Shown: positions 1 through 12,299 of the stretch, in pieces
Layout of the letters: each line of letters opens with the position of its first letter
Position numbering within the stretch: the first letter of the stretch is position 1
From: Daedaleopsis sinensis
Taxonomy: Eukaryota; Basidiomycota; Agaricomycetes; Polyporales; Polyporaceae
Direction: 5' to 3'
Assembly: GCA_033807695.1 (NCBI GenBank)
Contig: CM066300.1
Span: 4,526,001 to 4,590,000 of the forward strand
DNA: 64,000 nt
Notes under the pieces: model-generated
Told to the model about the DNA's origin: nothing
Seen by the model: only the letters and a program-made list of their open reading frames with translations
The model's database searches: none
Made by a program: the position numbers and the translations under genes

Positions 1-2
1 TC

Positions 3-1134
3 GTGCCTATGACCAGGACAGAGGAATTCAACAAATCGCTTGAGATACAGCAGAGTAAGCGGCTCGTGTGTTGCCCCTTTGGAAGTACTGACTCGCCGCC
101 TGCAGACTTGCTAGCTCTCTATGATGTGAATGCGCAGATTACGGCGATTGAGGACATGGTCGCACAAGGCGCAGACATGCGAACAGTCGTCCGGTTGCTC
201 TGCCTTGCGAGCATCGTAATGGGAGGTATTAAATCCAAGCCGCTCGAAAATCTCAAGCGTGAGATCCTACAGGTGATCTTCGGTTTGTTCTGATGGTCAA
301 TATCAACATCGTCTCACCCTGCCGGTTATCCAGACATACGGGTACAACTACCTGCCTCTGCTGTTGTCGCTATCTGCACCGCCGCTTTCCGTGATTCTCC
401 CCAACCCTCTGCCTCCCCATGCACTGTCATCCGTTGCCGACTCCAAATACCCATACGCGGCACTCCGAAAATCACTGCGGCTGCTCATCGAAGACCCGGA
501 TCCTATGGAAGAGCTCGAGAACGACATCAGCTACGTATATTCCGGGTACGCCCCGATCAGCGTACGGCTCGTCCAGTGCGTCGCGCAGAAGGGCGGGGTG
601 CTCAGCAATCCAGCGGCAGATAAAGAGAAGAAGGGCGCGGACGGAGACAGCTCGCGGAAAGCGTCGGCGTCCGTGATGGTGCAGGCCCACCCAATAGTGG
701 GGTGGAAAGGATTCGAAGACGTTGTCGTATCCATACCCGGGGAGACCGTCGACATCGTGCAGGGAATACCGGGCGCGCAGGACGGATCCGCGGTGCCACC
801 CGTTGCGACCTTGAGTGAGTTCGCTCGAGCATCCACCGAGCGCGGCTGCTGGCTGACCCGGCTTCACCCAGTGCTTCCAAGAGAACGCCCGACGACGACC
901 GTGGTATTCTTCCTGGGCGGCTGTACATACACGGAGATCGCTGCGCTGCGCTGGGTCGGTCGGCAGAACAAAGGTGAGCGAGCAGCCTGGGCGTGTCGTA
1001 TATGTTCTGATCCGGACGATACTCCAACAGGGCGCAAGTTCCTGATAGCCACCACGGGAATCATCAGCGGAAACAGTATGGTGGACAGCATTGCGGGCAC
1101 GGCGAGCGCTACGTCGAAAGAAGTGGGTCTCTAG
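3..1134 (+). CDS. VPS33: VPS33-like Sec1/Munc18 protein, C-terminal part
   Basis: This is the 3' portion of a Sec1/Munc18-family gene whose 5' end lies outside the window. Proposed exons are 3-272, 334-973 and 1031-1134. The C-terminal blocks typical of Vps33 are visible: EILQ..TYGYNYLPLL just after the first intron, then VVFFLGGCTYTEIAALRW and RKFLIATTGIISG near the end. Vps33 is the SM subunit of the class C core of the HOPS and CORVET tethering complexes and promotes SNARE-driven fusion at the vacuole and endosome. The second intron (974-1030) is 57 nt, a multiple of three, with no in-frame stop, so an unspliced message would add 19 residues. The stop is at 1132-1134. The family assignment is firm; Vps33 over another SM protein rests on the GGCTYTEIA and ATTGIISG blocks. 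Confidence 0.9.
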
Positions 1135-2122
1135 CTCGTTCTGGTGGGGCCGCCGGCGTAGGAGATGGTTATATAAGTGTGCTGGGACGGGCGGCGCTCC
1201 GTCGACCCTGCTTAGTCGAGCTCTTCTCGCAGGGCTGCTCTGGGCCCGGCTCGTTATAGATCTTCTATGAATAATGGCCAGTACGTTCGGAATACATTTC
1301 TGCTCTCGCCGGCCACCAAAGCCGCGGCGCGAGGAATGAAGCTGAAGCTGAAGCCGGCGGCTTGGGACCCATTGACGTGGCGGCAGGGACCCCGCAAGTT
1401 TGCGGCGGGGTTCTGATCCAGCGAGCTAATTGGCGCCGGTTGTGTGGTTCGTCACCGTTCGATGGGCAGGGCAACGTCGAAGCGGGCGCACGCGTCGTGA
1501 ACGGAGGCATCAATTCCAGTAGTCCGCGCTGATCCTCCGAGCCCCGTCTTATAAGTCTTCTCACCACTGGACCGAGAATTTGAGTTAGATCAAGGAGGTG
1601 ATATCTAAGGGTCGAGTTCCATTATGTACACAGTTCACGCGACCTGCGCGACCCCGATCCGTTATCCTGCGCAGGTGGGTGGGGTGGGCGATGTGCGGTC
1701 TTTCCCCCTCCCCGGTCGAGTGCACGGGTGGAGTATGGACCAGAGGTGGTCCCGATACACGCAGAAAGCGCACGGCGAGGGCGAGAGGAGGGGCGGGGAG
1801 GAGGGAGGTGCGCGAACACAACGGTTGCCATAAACGACAGCCGGGGTGCACGGGGTCCCAGATTCACGGAGAAGTGCGATCGAAGCGCGTTACCGGACTA
1901 AAGCCTGCCAGTAGTGCACGGTCCTCCTCTGGGCCTCGCTATAAAGCCCTCAGCGAGAGTCTATGCGTCACCCTCCTCCTTCCCTCCTCCACCCCCCTCT
2001 GTCCTCCCGTCAGGAGTCCCGCGAAAACCCCGCGATTCGCTGAGCTCACAAGGTCGGTCCGCTCCGAGGGTCTCAGCGCGCGTCGACTCACGCGCCCTCG
2101 TCCTCCGCAGTCCCTCACCGTG
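1135..2122. other. intergenic region with several TATA-like motifs
   Basis: No coding region is recognised between the VPS33 stop and the next start codon. Three TATA-like motifs are visible: TATATAAG near 1171, TTATAAG near 1547 and CTATAAAG near 1940. The last is the best candidate core promoter for the small gene at 2123. The open frame running in from 1598 is unspliced read-through, not a gene. Confidence 0.5.
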
Positions 2123-2488
2123 ATGGTTGTCACCACTAAGACCCAGACGGGCTCGGACGCCTCGAAGAAGACCAAGAGCGTGCCCAAGAGTGCGTACACG
2201 CGCGTCGATGCATCCTCCACGCGTGATGCTGATGGTCCGGCGCGCCGGCGTCCACAGAAAAGGGCACCGCGGGCGGGCGCAAGAAGCTCACCGAATTCAA
2301 CAAGTTCATGCAGACCGAAGTCGCGCGGCTCAAAGAGGAAAATCCCGACTTGCCCCATAAGGAGAGGTGCGGAACCGGTCCTCTTGCGCCGTGATCTCTG
2401 TCTCCCATCAGTGCGCGCGCTGACCGCATTGTCGGGCAGGTTCAAGCTCGTCATCGACAACTGGAAAAAGCAGAAGGAGGGCAAGTAG
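2123..2488 (+). CDS. small HMG/YABBY-like lysine-rich protein
   Basis: This three-exon gene (2123-2189, 2258-2366, 2440-2488) encodes about 74 residues. A lysine-rich N-terminus precedes a compact helical block, KLTEFNKFMQTEVARL followed by NPDLPHKERFKLVIDNW. That block resembles the HMG-box-like half of YABBY proteins and of small basidiomycete nuclear proteins. Both introns (68 and 73 nt) have GT-AG ends and keep the frame. The start ATG is the first of the spliced frame. A DNA-binding or chromatin role is inferred from the fold resemblance only. Without splicing, the region reads as a misleading arginine/proline-rich ORF. Confidence 0.75.
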   Translation: MVVTTKTQTGSDASKKTKSVPKSAYTRVDASSTRDADGPARRRPQKRAPRAGARSSPNSTSSCRPKSRGSKRKIPTCPIRRGAEPVLLRRDLCLPSVRALTALSGRFKLVIDNWKKQKEGK

Positions 2489-3176
2489 CGGGCCCCGGGC
2501 CTCCGACACCCCTCCTCCGCTGTCCAGCTTCCGTTCTGCCATCGCCGGCTTTGCTCGTTGCTCTGATCACGCTTGAACTTGAAGGTGTCCAGAGTTGCCC
2601 TCGACCGTGCCTGTGCGGCGTGTATCCGATGATCCTTATTCCCAGTCCACTTGCGACTTGCTATCTGCTTTCCGCTTTCTCCGTTTGATCTCTACTGACT
2701 TTTGGAATTCCGACCATTCCCGGATCTGCAGACTGTAGGTCAGGCCTTTCCCTCATGCATTGCGCGATGTACGATATGTTGGTGCTGTACAGTATTGGCC
2801 ATGCATTTGCAGTAATGACTACTCCTGTTCCGTTTGCGATCTTCCACTGACCTGCTTGCTTGCTTGTATGCGCGCCCGGGCCGTGACGGGAAGTTAAGCA
2901 GATCCGCGGAGTAGCAGTCGTGGGAATGTGGGGTATTGTGGCGGGGCGCCTGCTGGGCGGAGTGGCGTGCCGTCGCGTGCCGCGTCGAGACACTGGAGCT
3001 CGAGAGCTAGCCTGTCTCGACCAGGTTTGACCTGCACCATCATGGTCAGGCTCACCATCCGCCCACCAACGGCCATCCACTAGTCACTGCAGCTCCCTAT
3101 CTCTCTCGTCTCACCTCGTTTGTCTAAGCATCATTGTATCTCTTATCTCATCGTCTTAGAATCGCAAGCTCTCGCC
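2489..3176. other. intergenic, promoter region of the F-box gene
   Basis: There are 688 bases between the small HMG-like gene and the F-box gene. No supported ORF, RNA gene or repeat was seen. Minus-strand frames here lack recognisable protein features. Confidence 0.5.
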
Positions 3177-6100
3177 ATGAGCCAGGCGCACGACATCGAT
3201 AACGACGCGCCCTTCTACCTCGAATTCGACTTTTATGAGCCGTGTAACGGCTCCCACCGCCTCGAGGGGTATGTGCAGCAGCCTCTTCTACCCACATCTC
3301 ACTCGCACGACTCGTTTGCGACCGCCATGTCCCCCTCCTCCGACCCCCTACCGGAGTCATATTTCGACGTCAGTCCGCACGCCATGTCTATGTCTCAAGA
3401 CGCCATGCACGCAGGTTCGCTTGACGAGCTCGACGCTGTCATGAACGCTGCCTTCACGAGCCCTTCCAAGGGCAAAGGCATATCCCAGCCTTTGGACATC
3501 CTGCAAAGACACGACCCCGCCGACCGACAGGTCGACCTCGTTCCAGTTGTCGGATCGTCCTCTTCCACCGGGCACTATGCTGTTGCCCACGCATGGACTA
3601 TCCCGCCTCGGTCCATCGACTCCTCGGATATTCCAATCCTGTCCTACGAGGACGAGGACGAGGACGACGCCGACGACGTTGCCGTCTCAAGTCCTTTCAG
3701 TGAGAATTTCGGTGAACCGTCGGGCATTTCGGCGAAGGGCAAAGGGCGCGAGCGGCCGCCCGTGTTGCCGCCGCTAGAATTTGCACCCACGGCTTTCGAA
3801 CATGGGAGCCCACAGTGGTCATTCGACATGTCTCCACAGACCGCAGGCCCGTCATCGTACGGCTCGGGCTTCGCATCGTTAAGCGGGCCCGAGTCTACGC
3901 AAGGCGATGATGTCACTTCACCCATCTCACCCGATGTCCCAACGCCTCTCGAGCATGTCTCGACGCGTCCCCGCTCGCTTTCCAATCATTCTATCCGTTC
4001 TACCCGTTCGCTTTCCGCGCTGTCGATTTCGAAGGTAAAGGCCAAGTTCACGGGCAGCAAGACTCCCGGCACGATCGCGCGCAAGCTCCTATTCAGGAAG
4101 GGTCGCGAGGCGTCCACGGATACGAACCCCACTCCTGTTACGACTCCGACCGAGGTCGTAGACACTGAGTTCCCTGGCAACGTCGTGCTCGGACGTGGAA
4201 GCTGCTTCTTACCATGGGCACCCCCGCTCAAGTCGTGCACGAGCCCTCCCGTGGGCACCCTCGTCGACATCGACGTCGATTTGTCTTGCGGACCCCTTCC
4301 CCCATACCGGCCAGGTCCTCCGTCAGGTGCCGCTATTCTGCGGGCCAAGGGTCGCTCATACTCCTCGCCATTCCCCTTGCCTAGTTCACCGCTTGATATT
4401 GTGCCGTTGACGCTTGCTGAAATATCAGAACCTATCCCCATCGAGATTCGCAACTACTTCGACGAGGAACTTCCACGTGAGCTGAGGATCCATATTCTCG
4501 CATGTGTCGTCAATTTGCACGAGGTAGAGCACTTGCGCACCGTGTCAAGCAGCCGGTGGACTGCAATTCAGGCTGGCCGGACCCGCAACAAATGGGTCGG
4601 AGCCGAGAAGGGCATCAGGGAACTCCTGAAGCTTCGCAGGGTTGGTATATTCCTGTTGCGATGAAGCACATATGGTGACCGAACTGTCGTATCAGGTCTC
4701 GAAGGCTTGGCAAAGCCTGGTGTACGATGGGCAACTGTGGACGAAGCTCCCAAAGCTTCCCATTTCGATACTCGAGCGACTCGCCGAATCAGCAGGCGGC
4801 TTCGTCAGGGCAATTGACTTCACGGGCCTCGCTTCCCTCTCCTCTGACACGTTCATCGACATGGCCAACGATCTCTCGCTCAGCTCGACTGTTCCCAGCG
4901 ACTTATCCTGCACTCGGATTACCACGCTCAATCTGCAGGGCTGCACCGGTCTCACGACCCGCGCGTTGCACTACATTCTTGTCCGCTCTCCTGCTCTCCA
5001 GAAGCTCTGCGTCAAGGGGCTCAATGCGGTCGTCAACAACACTTGCACCATCCTCTCGACATACTGTCCACACCTCTCGTCGCTGGACGTGAGCAGGTGT
5101 ATAAATATCGATGGGGAGGGTATCCGAACCATGGCTTCAGCTGTCCTCGACCGCGGCCAGACATTACGGCTCAAGGTGCTCCGACTGAACTGGCTAGGTC
5201 GTGTGACGGACCAGATGATGCACTGTTTGGGGAAGGCCGCGCCCGAGCTGGAAGTGTTGGACCTCAGCTACTCTGCGCCCCTCCATAACTCCGCAATCGA
5301 AGCATTTGTGTCTCTAACAGAGGAGGAAGCGCGGCATGTCGAATCCGTGCAGCTGACGGCGCGCGAGGCTGGCCGCGACCCTGCGGATCCCAACAGATAC
5401 TGGAAACGGGTGACACGCCTCCGCCATCTCGCGTTCTCGTCGTGCATCCTGCTCACAGACCACGCGTGCTCGCACCTCGCACACGCCGTGCCCAAGCTCG
5501 AGTTTCTAGAGCTCGCCGGCATCGGCGCAGATCTGCAGGACGACGGCCTGGTGCGCCTGTTCAGCACCACGCCCTACATCCGCCGGGTCGACTTGGAGGA
5601 CGCGACAGACATCTCAGACACGGTCCTCGCCGCGCTCACGCCACCCCGCCCAGACGAGGGCCCACAGGGGCAGGGGGCGCCCCAACGCCGCGGAGCCCTA
5701 CCCGCTCCCCCGCAGCCGGGCCACGCGCTTGAGCACCTCGTCCTCTCGCACGCCGCGAACGTGAGCAACGACGCGCTCCTCGCGCTCGTGCGCGGCTGCA
5801 CGAAGCTGCGCGTGCTCGAGGCGGACAACACGCGCCTGAACGGGCTCGTCATGCGCGAGTTCGTGACGCTCGCGCGCGAGCGGCGCCTCGCGGACGCCTG
5901 CCTCGCGGCGATCGACTGCCGCGGCGTCGGCGAGCACGCGGTGCGGGACGTCGTGGGGCACACGCGGCCGCGGCGCGGCTGGCGCGCGTGGGAGGCGCGT
6001 GAGCTGCGCTTCCTCGACGCGCGCGACGACGAGGGCCTCGGAGGGGTCGGCCAGGACGAGTGCGACTCCGGCCGCGTCGTGCTCAAGACGTTCTACTCGT

Positions 6101-6312
6101 GGCAGACGGTCGACGCGGTGCGCGCGGCGCGCGAGAAGCGGCGCAAGGCCGCGAGGCGCGCGGGGAACGGCTCGGGGAGCAGCGAGGCGAGTGAAGGTGG
6201 GTACGGGGCTGCGCGCGCGCGGTGGTGGTCCCCGAACGGACGGCGGTCGGGCACGCTGTCGCCTATCGGGCCTGGGGGCGTGAATCCCGGGGAGGGATGT
6301 ACGATCATGTAG
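3177..6312 (+). CDS. F-box and leucine-rich-repeat protein
   Basis: Two exons (3177-4640, 4696-6312) encode about 1026 residues. The first ~420 residues are Ser/Pro/Asp-rich and look disordered, with an acidic EDEDEDDAD stretch. An F-box-like motif starts near residue 427 (LPRELRIHILACVV). It resumes after the 55-nt intron with VSKAWQSLVYDGQLW, so the motif carries an insertion. Degenerate leucine-rich repeats follow (TTLNLQGCTGLTTRAL, SLDVSRCINIDGEGI, VLDLSYSAPLHNSAI), of the cysteine-containing Amn1/Fbl type. Such proteins usually dock substrates on SCF ubiquitin ligases through Skp1; the substrate cannot be read from sequence. The ATG at 3177 has a good context (CTCGCCATGAGC) and is preferred to an upstream TTG in the same frame. 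Confidence 0.87.
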
Positions 6313-6737
6313 GTTGTGTTCAGGGAGGATGGAAGGTACGTGGGTGGCGGTTTGTATCGATATTTGCGTCCGACTCAGTAGTTGCGATGAGGATGATTGT
6401 GCTTGGCCATTGACTTGTGTTGTACAGTGACTGACAGGGCTCGACGACCACCTTGACGATAGACTCCATGCCTGTGTTCCCCGTTCTCATCATCTCATCT
6501 CTTCTTCCCTCACTCTGTACAGGTCGCTCAGGTTACGGACTAGGATTTGTATAGTTGTATATGTATTGCGCAGATGTACCGAAGTGTATGAGTAGCAGTG
6601 TAATATATCACGTCGTGTATCCATCCTACATAGGTGCACGAAGCGCAACGACGGACAGGAGCGAGCGCGACACGCTGCCAAGTTCCAACATTGTCATACA
6701 AGACTACACTGACAAGCTGGCCAGGACCGAGAGACAA
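6313..6737. other. convergent 3' intergenic region
   Basis: This is the space between the 3' ends of the F-box/LRR gene and the RRP47 gene. It probably holds two 3' untranslated regions. No coding or structured element is supported. Confidence 0.5.
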
Positions 6738-8072
6738 CTAGCCCGAAGACGCCTTTCTAGCCTTCTTCTTGGCCTTCTTCTCTTTCTTGCCAGACTTGGG
6801 AGTCGCGTTCCCGCTCCCCGAGTCGCCGTCCATAGCCACATCCGCGTCCGCGGCCTCGCCCTCAGGCTGGGGCGGGCTCGCTTTCTCCTTTTTGGACCCC
6901 TTCGCAGATTTAGAGTCCGCATCGTCTCCGTAGCCTGTGTCGTCCGTGCATTGCGTCAGTTCAGTTGTATGCCGTGCAAATGTGCGCATGAGCAGAGAGG
7001 ACCGTACCAGCGAACGGGTCCACGGCCGCTCTCCGCCGTTTCTTTCCGCCTGCGGCAGCCCTGGCAGACGGCTCTTCCGCCGGGGTGCTCCTGCCCTTGC
7101 CTTTGGGGTCCGCCTTCGCCTTGCCCTTGCCTTTGCCCTTGCCTTTGCCTTTGCTCTGCGCGCTGGCCTGTGGGGGTTTCGCGTCGTCCGCGTCCGCATC
7201 CGAGTCAGAGTCAGAGCCCTCCGCGTCGTCGTCATCGTCGAAGACCTGCAGGACGTCCGCGTCGTCGTCCGCGTCGTCATCCTCTACGTGCACGTCCATA
7301 TTGGGGTCCGCGGCGACCTTGCGCTGCCACTCTTCGCGCGCGCGCATCTTCGCCGTCACCTTCACGGGGATGGACGCCGCAAGAGGGGGCCCGGAGGGCT
7401 TGGGCCGGGACGGGCCCGCGACAGCGGGAGTGGAGGTGAGGGAAGCGGTGGCGTTGCCCTGCTCGTCGAAGCGGATGTGCCTCGAGGGAGCGGGGGCGGG
7501 GGCGTTCTGGATGTCTTCTTTGGCTTGGGCGATGGCGTGCTTGATGAAGCGGCTCGCGGCGGCCTTGTCTACGGCGGTCTTTCCTGGGACGCAGGGAACA
7601 GGGTTCAGACGGACGGAAGGGGGAAGCGCGGGAGGACGTACGCTTCTCGGGGTCTTCTGCGTTCTTGATCTTGTCGAAGTATTGGCGGACGCGGTCCTAC
7701 GGTGCGTATAGTTGTGCGAGTTCATCAGATGGGGAGAAATGGGGGTAGATGTACTACGAACGGACGTACGAGCTCTGCGACGACGGGGTGCGTTTTCGGA
7801 TCGATACCTCGCGTCTTCAGGTAGACTAAGGGCGAGGTTCAGGATCATGATTAGTGCACTTTCATAAGAGATTCGCGTTACGCACTGAATACGAGGTCGT
7901 ACACAAGGTACGGAAGCGCAACATTGAGCTTCACTTGCTGTATCGTCTCCAAAGGCAGGAGGGACTCGGGCAGGGTTTGGGATAGGATAGGCTCGAGCTT
8001 GTCCTCAAGGTCGTCGATCGTGGTGTTGAGCGTTGCGAGTCTTGCAAGTAATTTCTGTTGGTTGTCCGCCAT
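6738..8072 (-). CDS. LRP1: nuclear exosome cofactor Rrp47/Lrp1 (C1D family)
   Basis: Five exons on the minus strand (8072-7886, 7825-7770, 7696-7642, 7583-7008, 6934-6738) give about 356 residues. The N-terminal ~120 residues carry the Sas10/C1D domain: LVYDLVFIYLKTRGIDPKTH, HPVVAELDRVRQYF and AASRFIKHAI. Rrp47 stabilises the exonuclease Rrp6 and helps the nuclear exosome process snoRNA and rRNA precursors. The C-terminal half is low-complexity: an acidic DDDADDDAD run, a (GK)n tract coded by a six-base repeat at about 7120-7154, and a lysine-rich tail as in the yeast protein. Its start codon lies 190 bp from that of SF3B5 on the other strand, so the two probably share a promoter. Confidence 0.92.
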
Positions 8073-8262
8073 GCTTGGCAAAGCCGACAATGGTCTTGCG
8101 GATACGAAGAGATGCTGGGTGAAGCAAGAGTCCACGCTAAAAGGATTGGAAGGACGCGAAAGGCAGAAATGTGGAAGCGCCCACTGATCGCGCGCAGATC
8201 CAAGTGAGATCCAGCACTCCAGAGACGCGGCCCACAAACACGCGCAAACGCTGCTCTTGACC

Positions 8263-8796
8263 ATGGTCAGTCACCTCTTTGTCCTCCTTCTGCTCCCTAT
8301 TCCGTTAACCGTCTGGTCTATGTAGTCTTCCGAGCTGCGATACACTGCCAACACCCAGCTGGAGCACTGTGAGTGGTACGCTTCACCCATAGGTTGTATG
8401 CTCACTCCCAACCGCCTCCGTAGTGCATGCTCGTTACACAGGGACCGGTGAGTCTCTCTACCTATGGTTCCGCCTCCACCTCATCTGACCGTATTCGCCC
8501 AGGACATGCTGACTTGACGAAATAGTGAGGCGCATCGAATGCACTCCTCATTGCTGTTGCTGATGCTGCAGCGCAGCGAATGGCTTACGCACCAGCACCG
8601 GGATACCCTGTCGTCCATCGTGGGGCACGCGCCTCTCACGTCCTATCTCGCGATTGCTGATGGTGAGGCTGCTGGGAGGGTTAGGTTCGAGATGACCGAG
8701 GTGCGTGACAGTCACTGTATGCCATGTCTCCGTTGCTAATCGTGCGTACAGCGGATGCTGCAGCCGTGTGGCCCCCCTCCTCCCAAGGACGACTAA
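8263..8796 (+). CDS. SF3B5: splicing factor SF3b subunit 5 (SF3b10)
   Basis: This tiny protein of 86 residues is spread over six exons: 8263-8265, 8326-8368, 8424-8447, 8503-8524, 8577-8700 and 8752-8796. The first exon holds only the ATG. The spliced product reads LRYTANTQLEHLHARYTGTG, HADLTKYEWLTHQHRD and RVRFEMTERMLQPCGPP, matching SF3b10/Ysf3 from end to end at the usual length. SF3b10 is a core subunit of the U2 snRNP SF3b complex that recognises the branch site. Introns make up more than half of the locus. All five are GT-AG and 51-76 nt long, and each junction keeps phase. The divergent neighbour is another nuclear RNA-processing gene, RRP47. Confidence 0.95.
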
Positions 8797-9528
8797 GTAG
8801 AACGTATCCGGCCAGCTCCAGTCAACTCTGTGTGGCCCCTCTCCGTGACAGTTCGCAGTAGGTGCTGTAACGTAGCCAGCATGCGTAGTGCCTCCGAAAA
8901 TACAGGCCCCTAGCCAATCAAGCGTCACTTGTCCAGTAATCCCGTTCTCCGTTGCGTGTGGCCTGGGCCAATGTGGGTATGCTTACGACATCGAAGTGGC
9001 CGAGCTCCCATGTCCTTTCCGCCACGGAGTGTACATCAGCTAGAAGAGGTATGTGGTGATCCTTATGATGGACCTGCAGACATCTGGATATGACACATGT
9101 CGCTGTTTGTGCGACTTGATGTTGCTTGCAGTGCAGAGGTACTACTACAGGTAGGCAGAGGTGCCCTGGCAGCTCCTGGCAGTGTTCTGGTGGTGAGACA
9201 GCCGGAAAGACAGGTCTCACGTGGAGCACCGACCCCTTCCGGTGCCGGACGAGACGGACGAACTGTAATGCCTGCCGGAGCGCCACTGTCTGAGACTACT
9301 GGCCCGGCTGATCGACGGTCGGGTTAACTAGTATACAACTACTTACCCTCTTCCCCCTCATACTCGTCAGCCGCATACATGCCCCCCGCTAGCCTCCCTC
9401 TAGACCTCCCTCTCACTCCCCGACCACCATCGCCCATTGTCATTCAAGACAAAGCAACCGTCGCCTCTTTCGCCGCATCCTCGCTTTTCTTGCTCTTCTC
9501 TTCTTAACGGCCCCTCTCTTCGCCCACC
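8797..9528. other. intergenic, upstream of the methyltransferase gene
   Basis: There are 732 bases with no supported gene. A CT-rich stretch at about 9350-9500 directly precedes the ATG, as is common in fungal core promoters. Confidence 0.5.
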
Positions 9529-12080
9529 ATGGAGCCCAGGATCTTTTCGCCCACCTCGCCGGACTCCTCTCTCCTCGAAGGTTCCTACAACCGGTCCATC
9601 TCGCTCTCGCTGTCCGAGGACTCCCTCCGCCCTTTGCTTGCAACCCATGATCTTCCATATGAGCCTTTGTTTGATCCATACACGCCCGACAAGATGAACA
9701 CCCAGGACACCCACTACACGTATGTCTCAAGCTCGCCCATGACTTCGTCGCCAGCCACCTCGGAACGCTCCTCCCTGGACGACTCGCCGCCCCTGGCCAA
9801 CTCACCGTCTCAGGCCACAATCACCCAAGCCGGCCTCCGTGCCGAGGGGAAGCTCAAGCTCAAGAAGAAGCGGTCGCTCGGCCAGGCCCTCAAGTCCTTC
9901 CGCTCGTCCTCGCGGGACCTGACCGAGTCCCTGCGGGGGATGAAGCGGGTTCCAAGCGCGCTCCAGCTCGGAGACTCGTCCATTCTGACCATCGGCTCGG
10001 AGAACCTGCCGGGCTCGGTCGGCATGCGCTACCCAGAAGAGGACGAGGTGTTCGAGGACCGCAACAAGACGATCCGCAGGCGAAACATGCCGCACCACCC
10101 ATTCCGCTCCGAGGATGTGCCCTACATGCAAGCGTACAACCAGATATTACTCGAAAAGTACGTTCTGTGCTCAGCGTCTCCTCACATTATTCTTTGGTCT
10201 CGTCGAAACGCTGGACAGATGGGCTGACATACGATTCTTGCGGCTTTCAGTGACTACCAGACCCACCAGTTACTATGCCGACTTGCCCCCGCGGACTCGC
10301 CCACGTTCCACAGATTCGGCAAGAAGCCGCCAGCCGATGTGCTAGACCTTGGATGCGGTGAAGGCTTTTGGGTCCTCCACGCTGCCAAGTACTGGAAGCA
10401 CACCAACACCAAGGTTACCGGCCTCGACCTCATTGACGTGCATAACAACGAAGTCGGGGAGGTGCATCCTCTTCGCGAGCCTGCACATATCCCGAAGAAC
10501 GTTACATGGACGCGTGCTAATTTGTACGTCTGTCTTTCGTGTCCGCTGTCACTATATGCGGTGTACTGAGCAACCTGTCAGTGTCAAGCATGCATTGCCA
10601 TTCCCCGACAACTCGTTTGACTTCGTGCGAATGGCGAACCTCACTCTCTGTATTCCGATTAGCCGGTGGAAGTTCGTGCTCACGCAAGTGCGGCGCGTCC
10701 TGAGACCAAACGGCCGTCTAGAGCTCATTGACGACGAGCTGTTCTTCCCTAGCGTTCTTCCCCGCCCAGCAAGACACGTCCCGCTGTCCCCGTCGATGCG
10801 TCAATGGCCACGCACCCCGTCCGACGATACTTCTAGACAAGGGTCCAGCTCGCTCTCAGTACCTCCTTCCCCAAGACCGCTTCCCAAGATCCCTTCCTTG
10901 CACGGCTTAGCCGAGCGTAGCCACAAAGGACATGCCCGGACGCGATCTGACGTCGAATTCAGCACGAACGCGGCGATCGCGGCGAACGTGGAAACCATCT
11001 TCACAAACATGCTCGAGAACAAGTACTGCATCACACCGCGTCCGCACGTCTTCCTCCTCGACCTCCTCCGTGAGACATTTGGCTCTGACTGCGCACGCGA
11101 GACACAGAAGCTGGAGCTTACCGTCCCCTCGCGCGAGTTCTCCGAGAACAGTGAATGCATTGGGCTCGGGATCACAGCGCCGCCGGGAACTCCGACCTTT
11201 GTCCTCGGGCACGCAAACCGCCCCAGTGAAGACGAGAAGCACAAGTCGGGGTGGCTGTCGGACAAAATGGAGAAGCGGTCCTGGTCCCGGGCTGCCTCGC
11301 CGACCCCAAGCGCGATCCGTGTCGGCTCCAGGGAGCGCAAGAGCGACGACGGCGGGCGCGAGCTCAAGATGGACGCGCAGCTCGCCGGCGCGCTCACGCC
11401 GAAGGCGCGGCAGCTGCTCCTCGGGGACATCGAGCTCCCCACCGCGCACGGCTGCAGGACGCCGTCGTGGCGCGCGAACACACCATACCAGCCCCCGGGG
11501 CTCGTGCTGCTCCAGCCGTCCACGCTCATCCCGTTCACTCCTGAGGAGATCGAGATGCACGCGTGCAAGCACATGAACACGCTCCTCGGGTGCAAGTACG
11601 CGCTCGGCAAATACGTCGCGGGCCAGCGGGGCCCGGACGGGCTGCCTCTGCTCAGCGACAGGGAGATGGACGACTACCTATGGGACTACGAGTGGTGTGT
11701 ACCGCGTCCACATGCGTCGAGTCTGGAGCATCCGTGCTAACCGATCCCGATTCTGCAGTTTCCGCCGGAAACGGTTCAACTGGCCACAGGAGATGCCCGG
11801 GCTCCAGTTCGGCGACGAGCCCGAGGAGCCGCTGTCGCCGCCGCTGACCGCCAGACCGCTGAACATCTTCAACAAGATCGCGGCAGCTGGCACCCCGCCC
11901 GCGAGGGAGCTCAGGCGCACGCTGTCGACGGAGTGCCTGTCGCCGGCCGGGTCCCCATTGCCCGTGTACGGCGGGGTCGAGGTGGGCCGCCAGCAGTCGA
12001 CGCACGTCCGCACGATCCGCGTGTGGGAGGCCGTGAAGGCGCCCCACTGCGCGGGCTGCAACCACCACGGGGCGTGCTAG
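9529..12080 (+). CDS. SAM-dependent methyltransferase (class I) with long low-complexity regions
   Basis: Four exons (9529-10157, 10251-10523, 10582-11694, 11759-12080) encode about 778 residues. A Ser/Pro-rich N-terminus of ~200 residues precedes the Rossmann-fold core: motif I VLDLGCGEGFWVLHAA near residue 240, acidic loop VTGLDLIDVHNNE, then LPFPDNSFDFVRMAN and VRRVLRPNGRLELIDDE. These are the hallmarks of Methyltransf_11/25-type enzymes. The second half interleaves disordered segments with conserved blocks and ends with CAGCNHHGAC, a small Cys/His cluster that could bind metal. The substrate is unknown; an RNA, lipid or protein target cannot be chosen. A Tc1/mariner element begins 218 bp after the stop codon. 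Confidence 0.87.
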
Positions 12081-12299
12081 TGCTGGTTTGTCCGGCGTGC
12101 CTCGACCTCGACGGCCTATTTTCACATTCGACTGCTTGGTTCTCTCGCTCATCGCATACTCGCATCGCATCACCACACTACACCCGCACCCTCACTCGCA
12201 TCTGGATTCACTATCCACACTCGTTCCGCATGTATCGCATATCACATCCTGCATTGTATCCTGCATTGTATCACCAGGAGACCGCCGCACGCACACATA

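Noticed and set aside
1598..2488. 296-codon plus-strand ORF
   Set aside because: It is read-through of promoter and unspliced introns. Only the final piece (RFKLVIDNW) is real, and proper splicing gives a small HMG/YABBY-like protein from 2123.
5574..6086. 170-codon minus-strand ORF in the F-box gene
   Set aside because: Antisense shadow of a very GC-rich LRR region; low-complexity Ser/Arg product.
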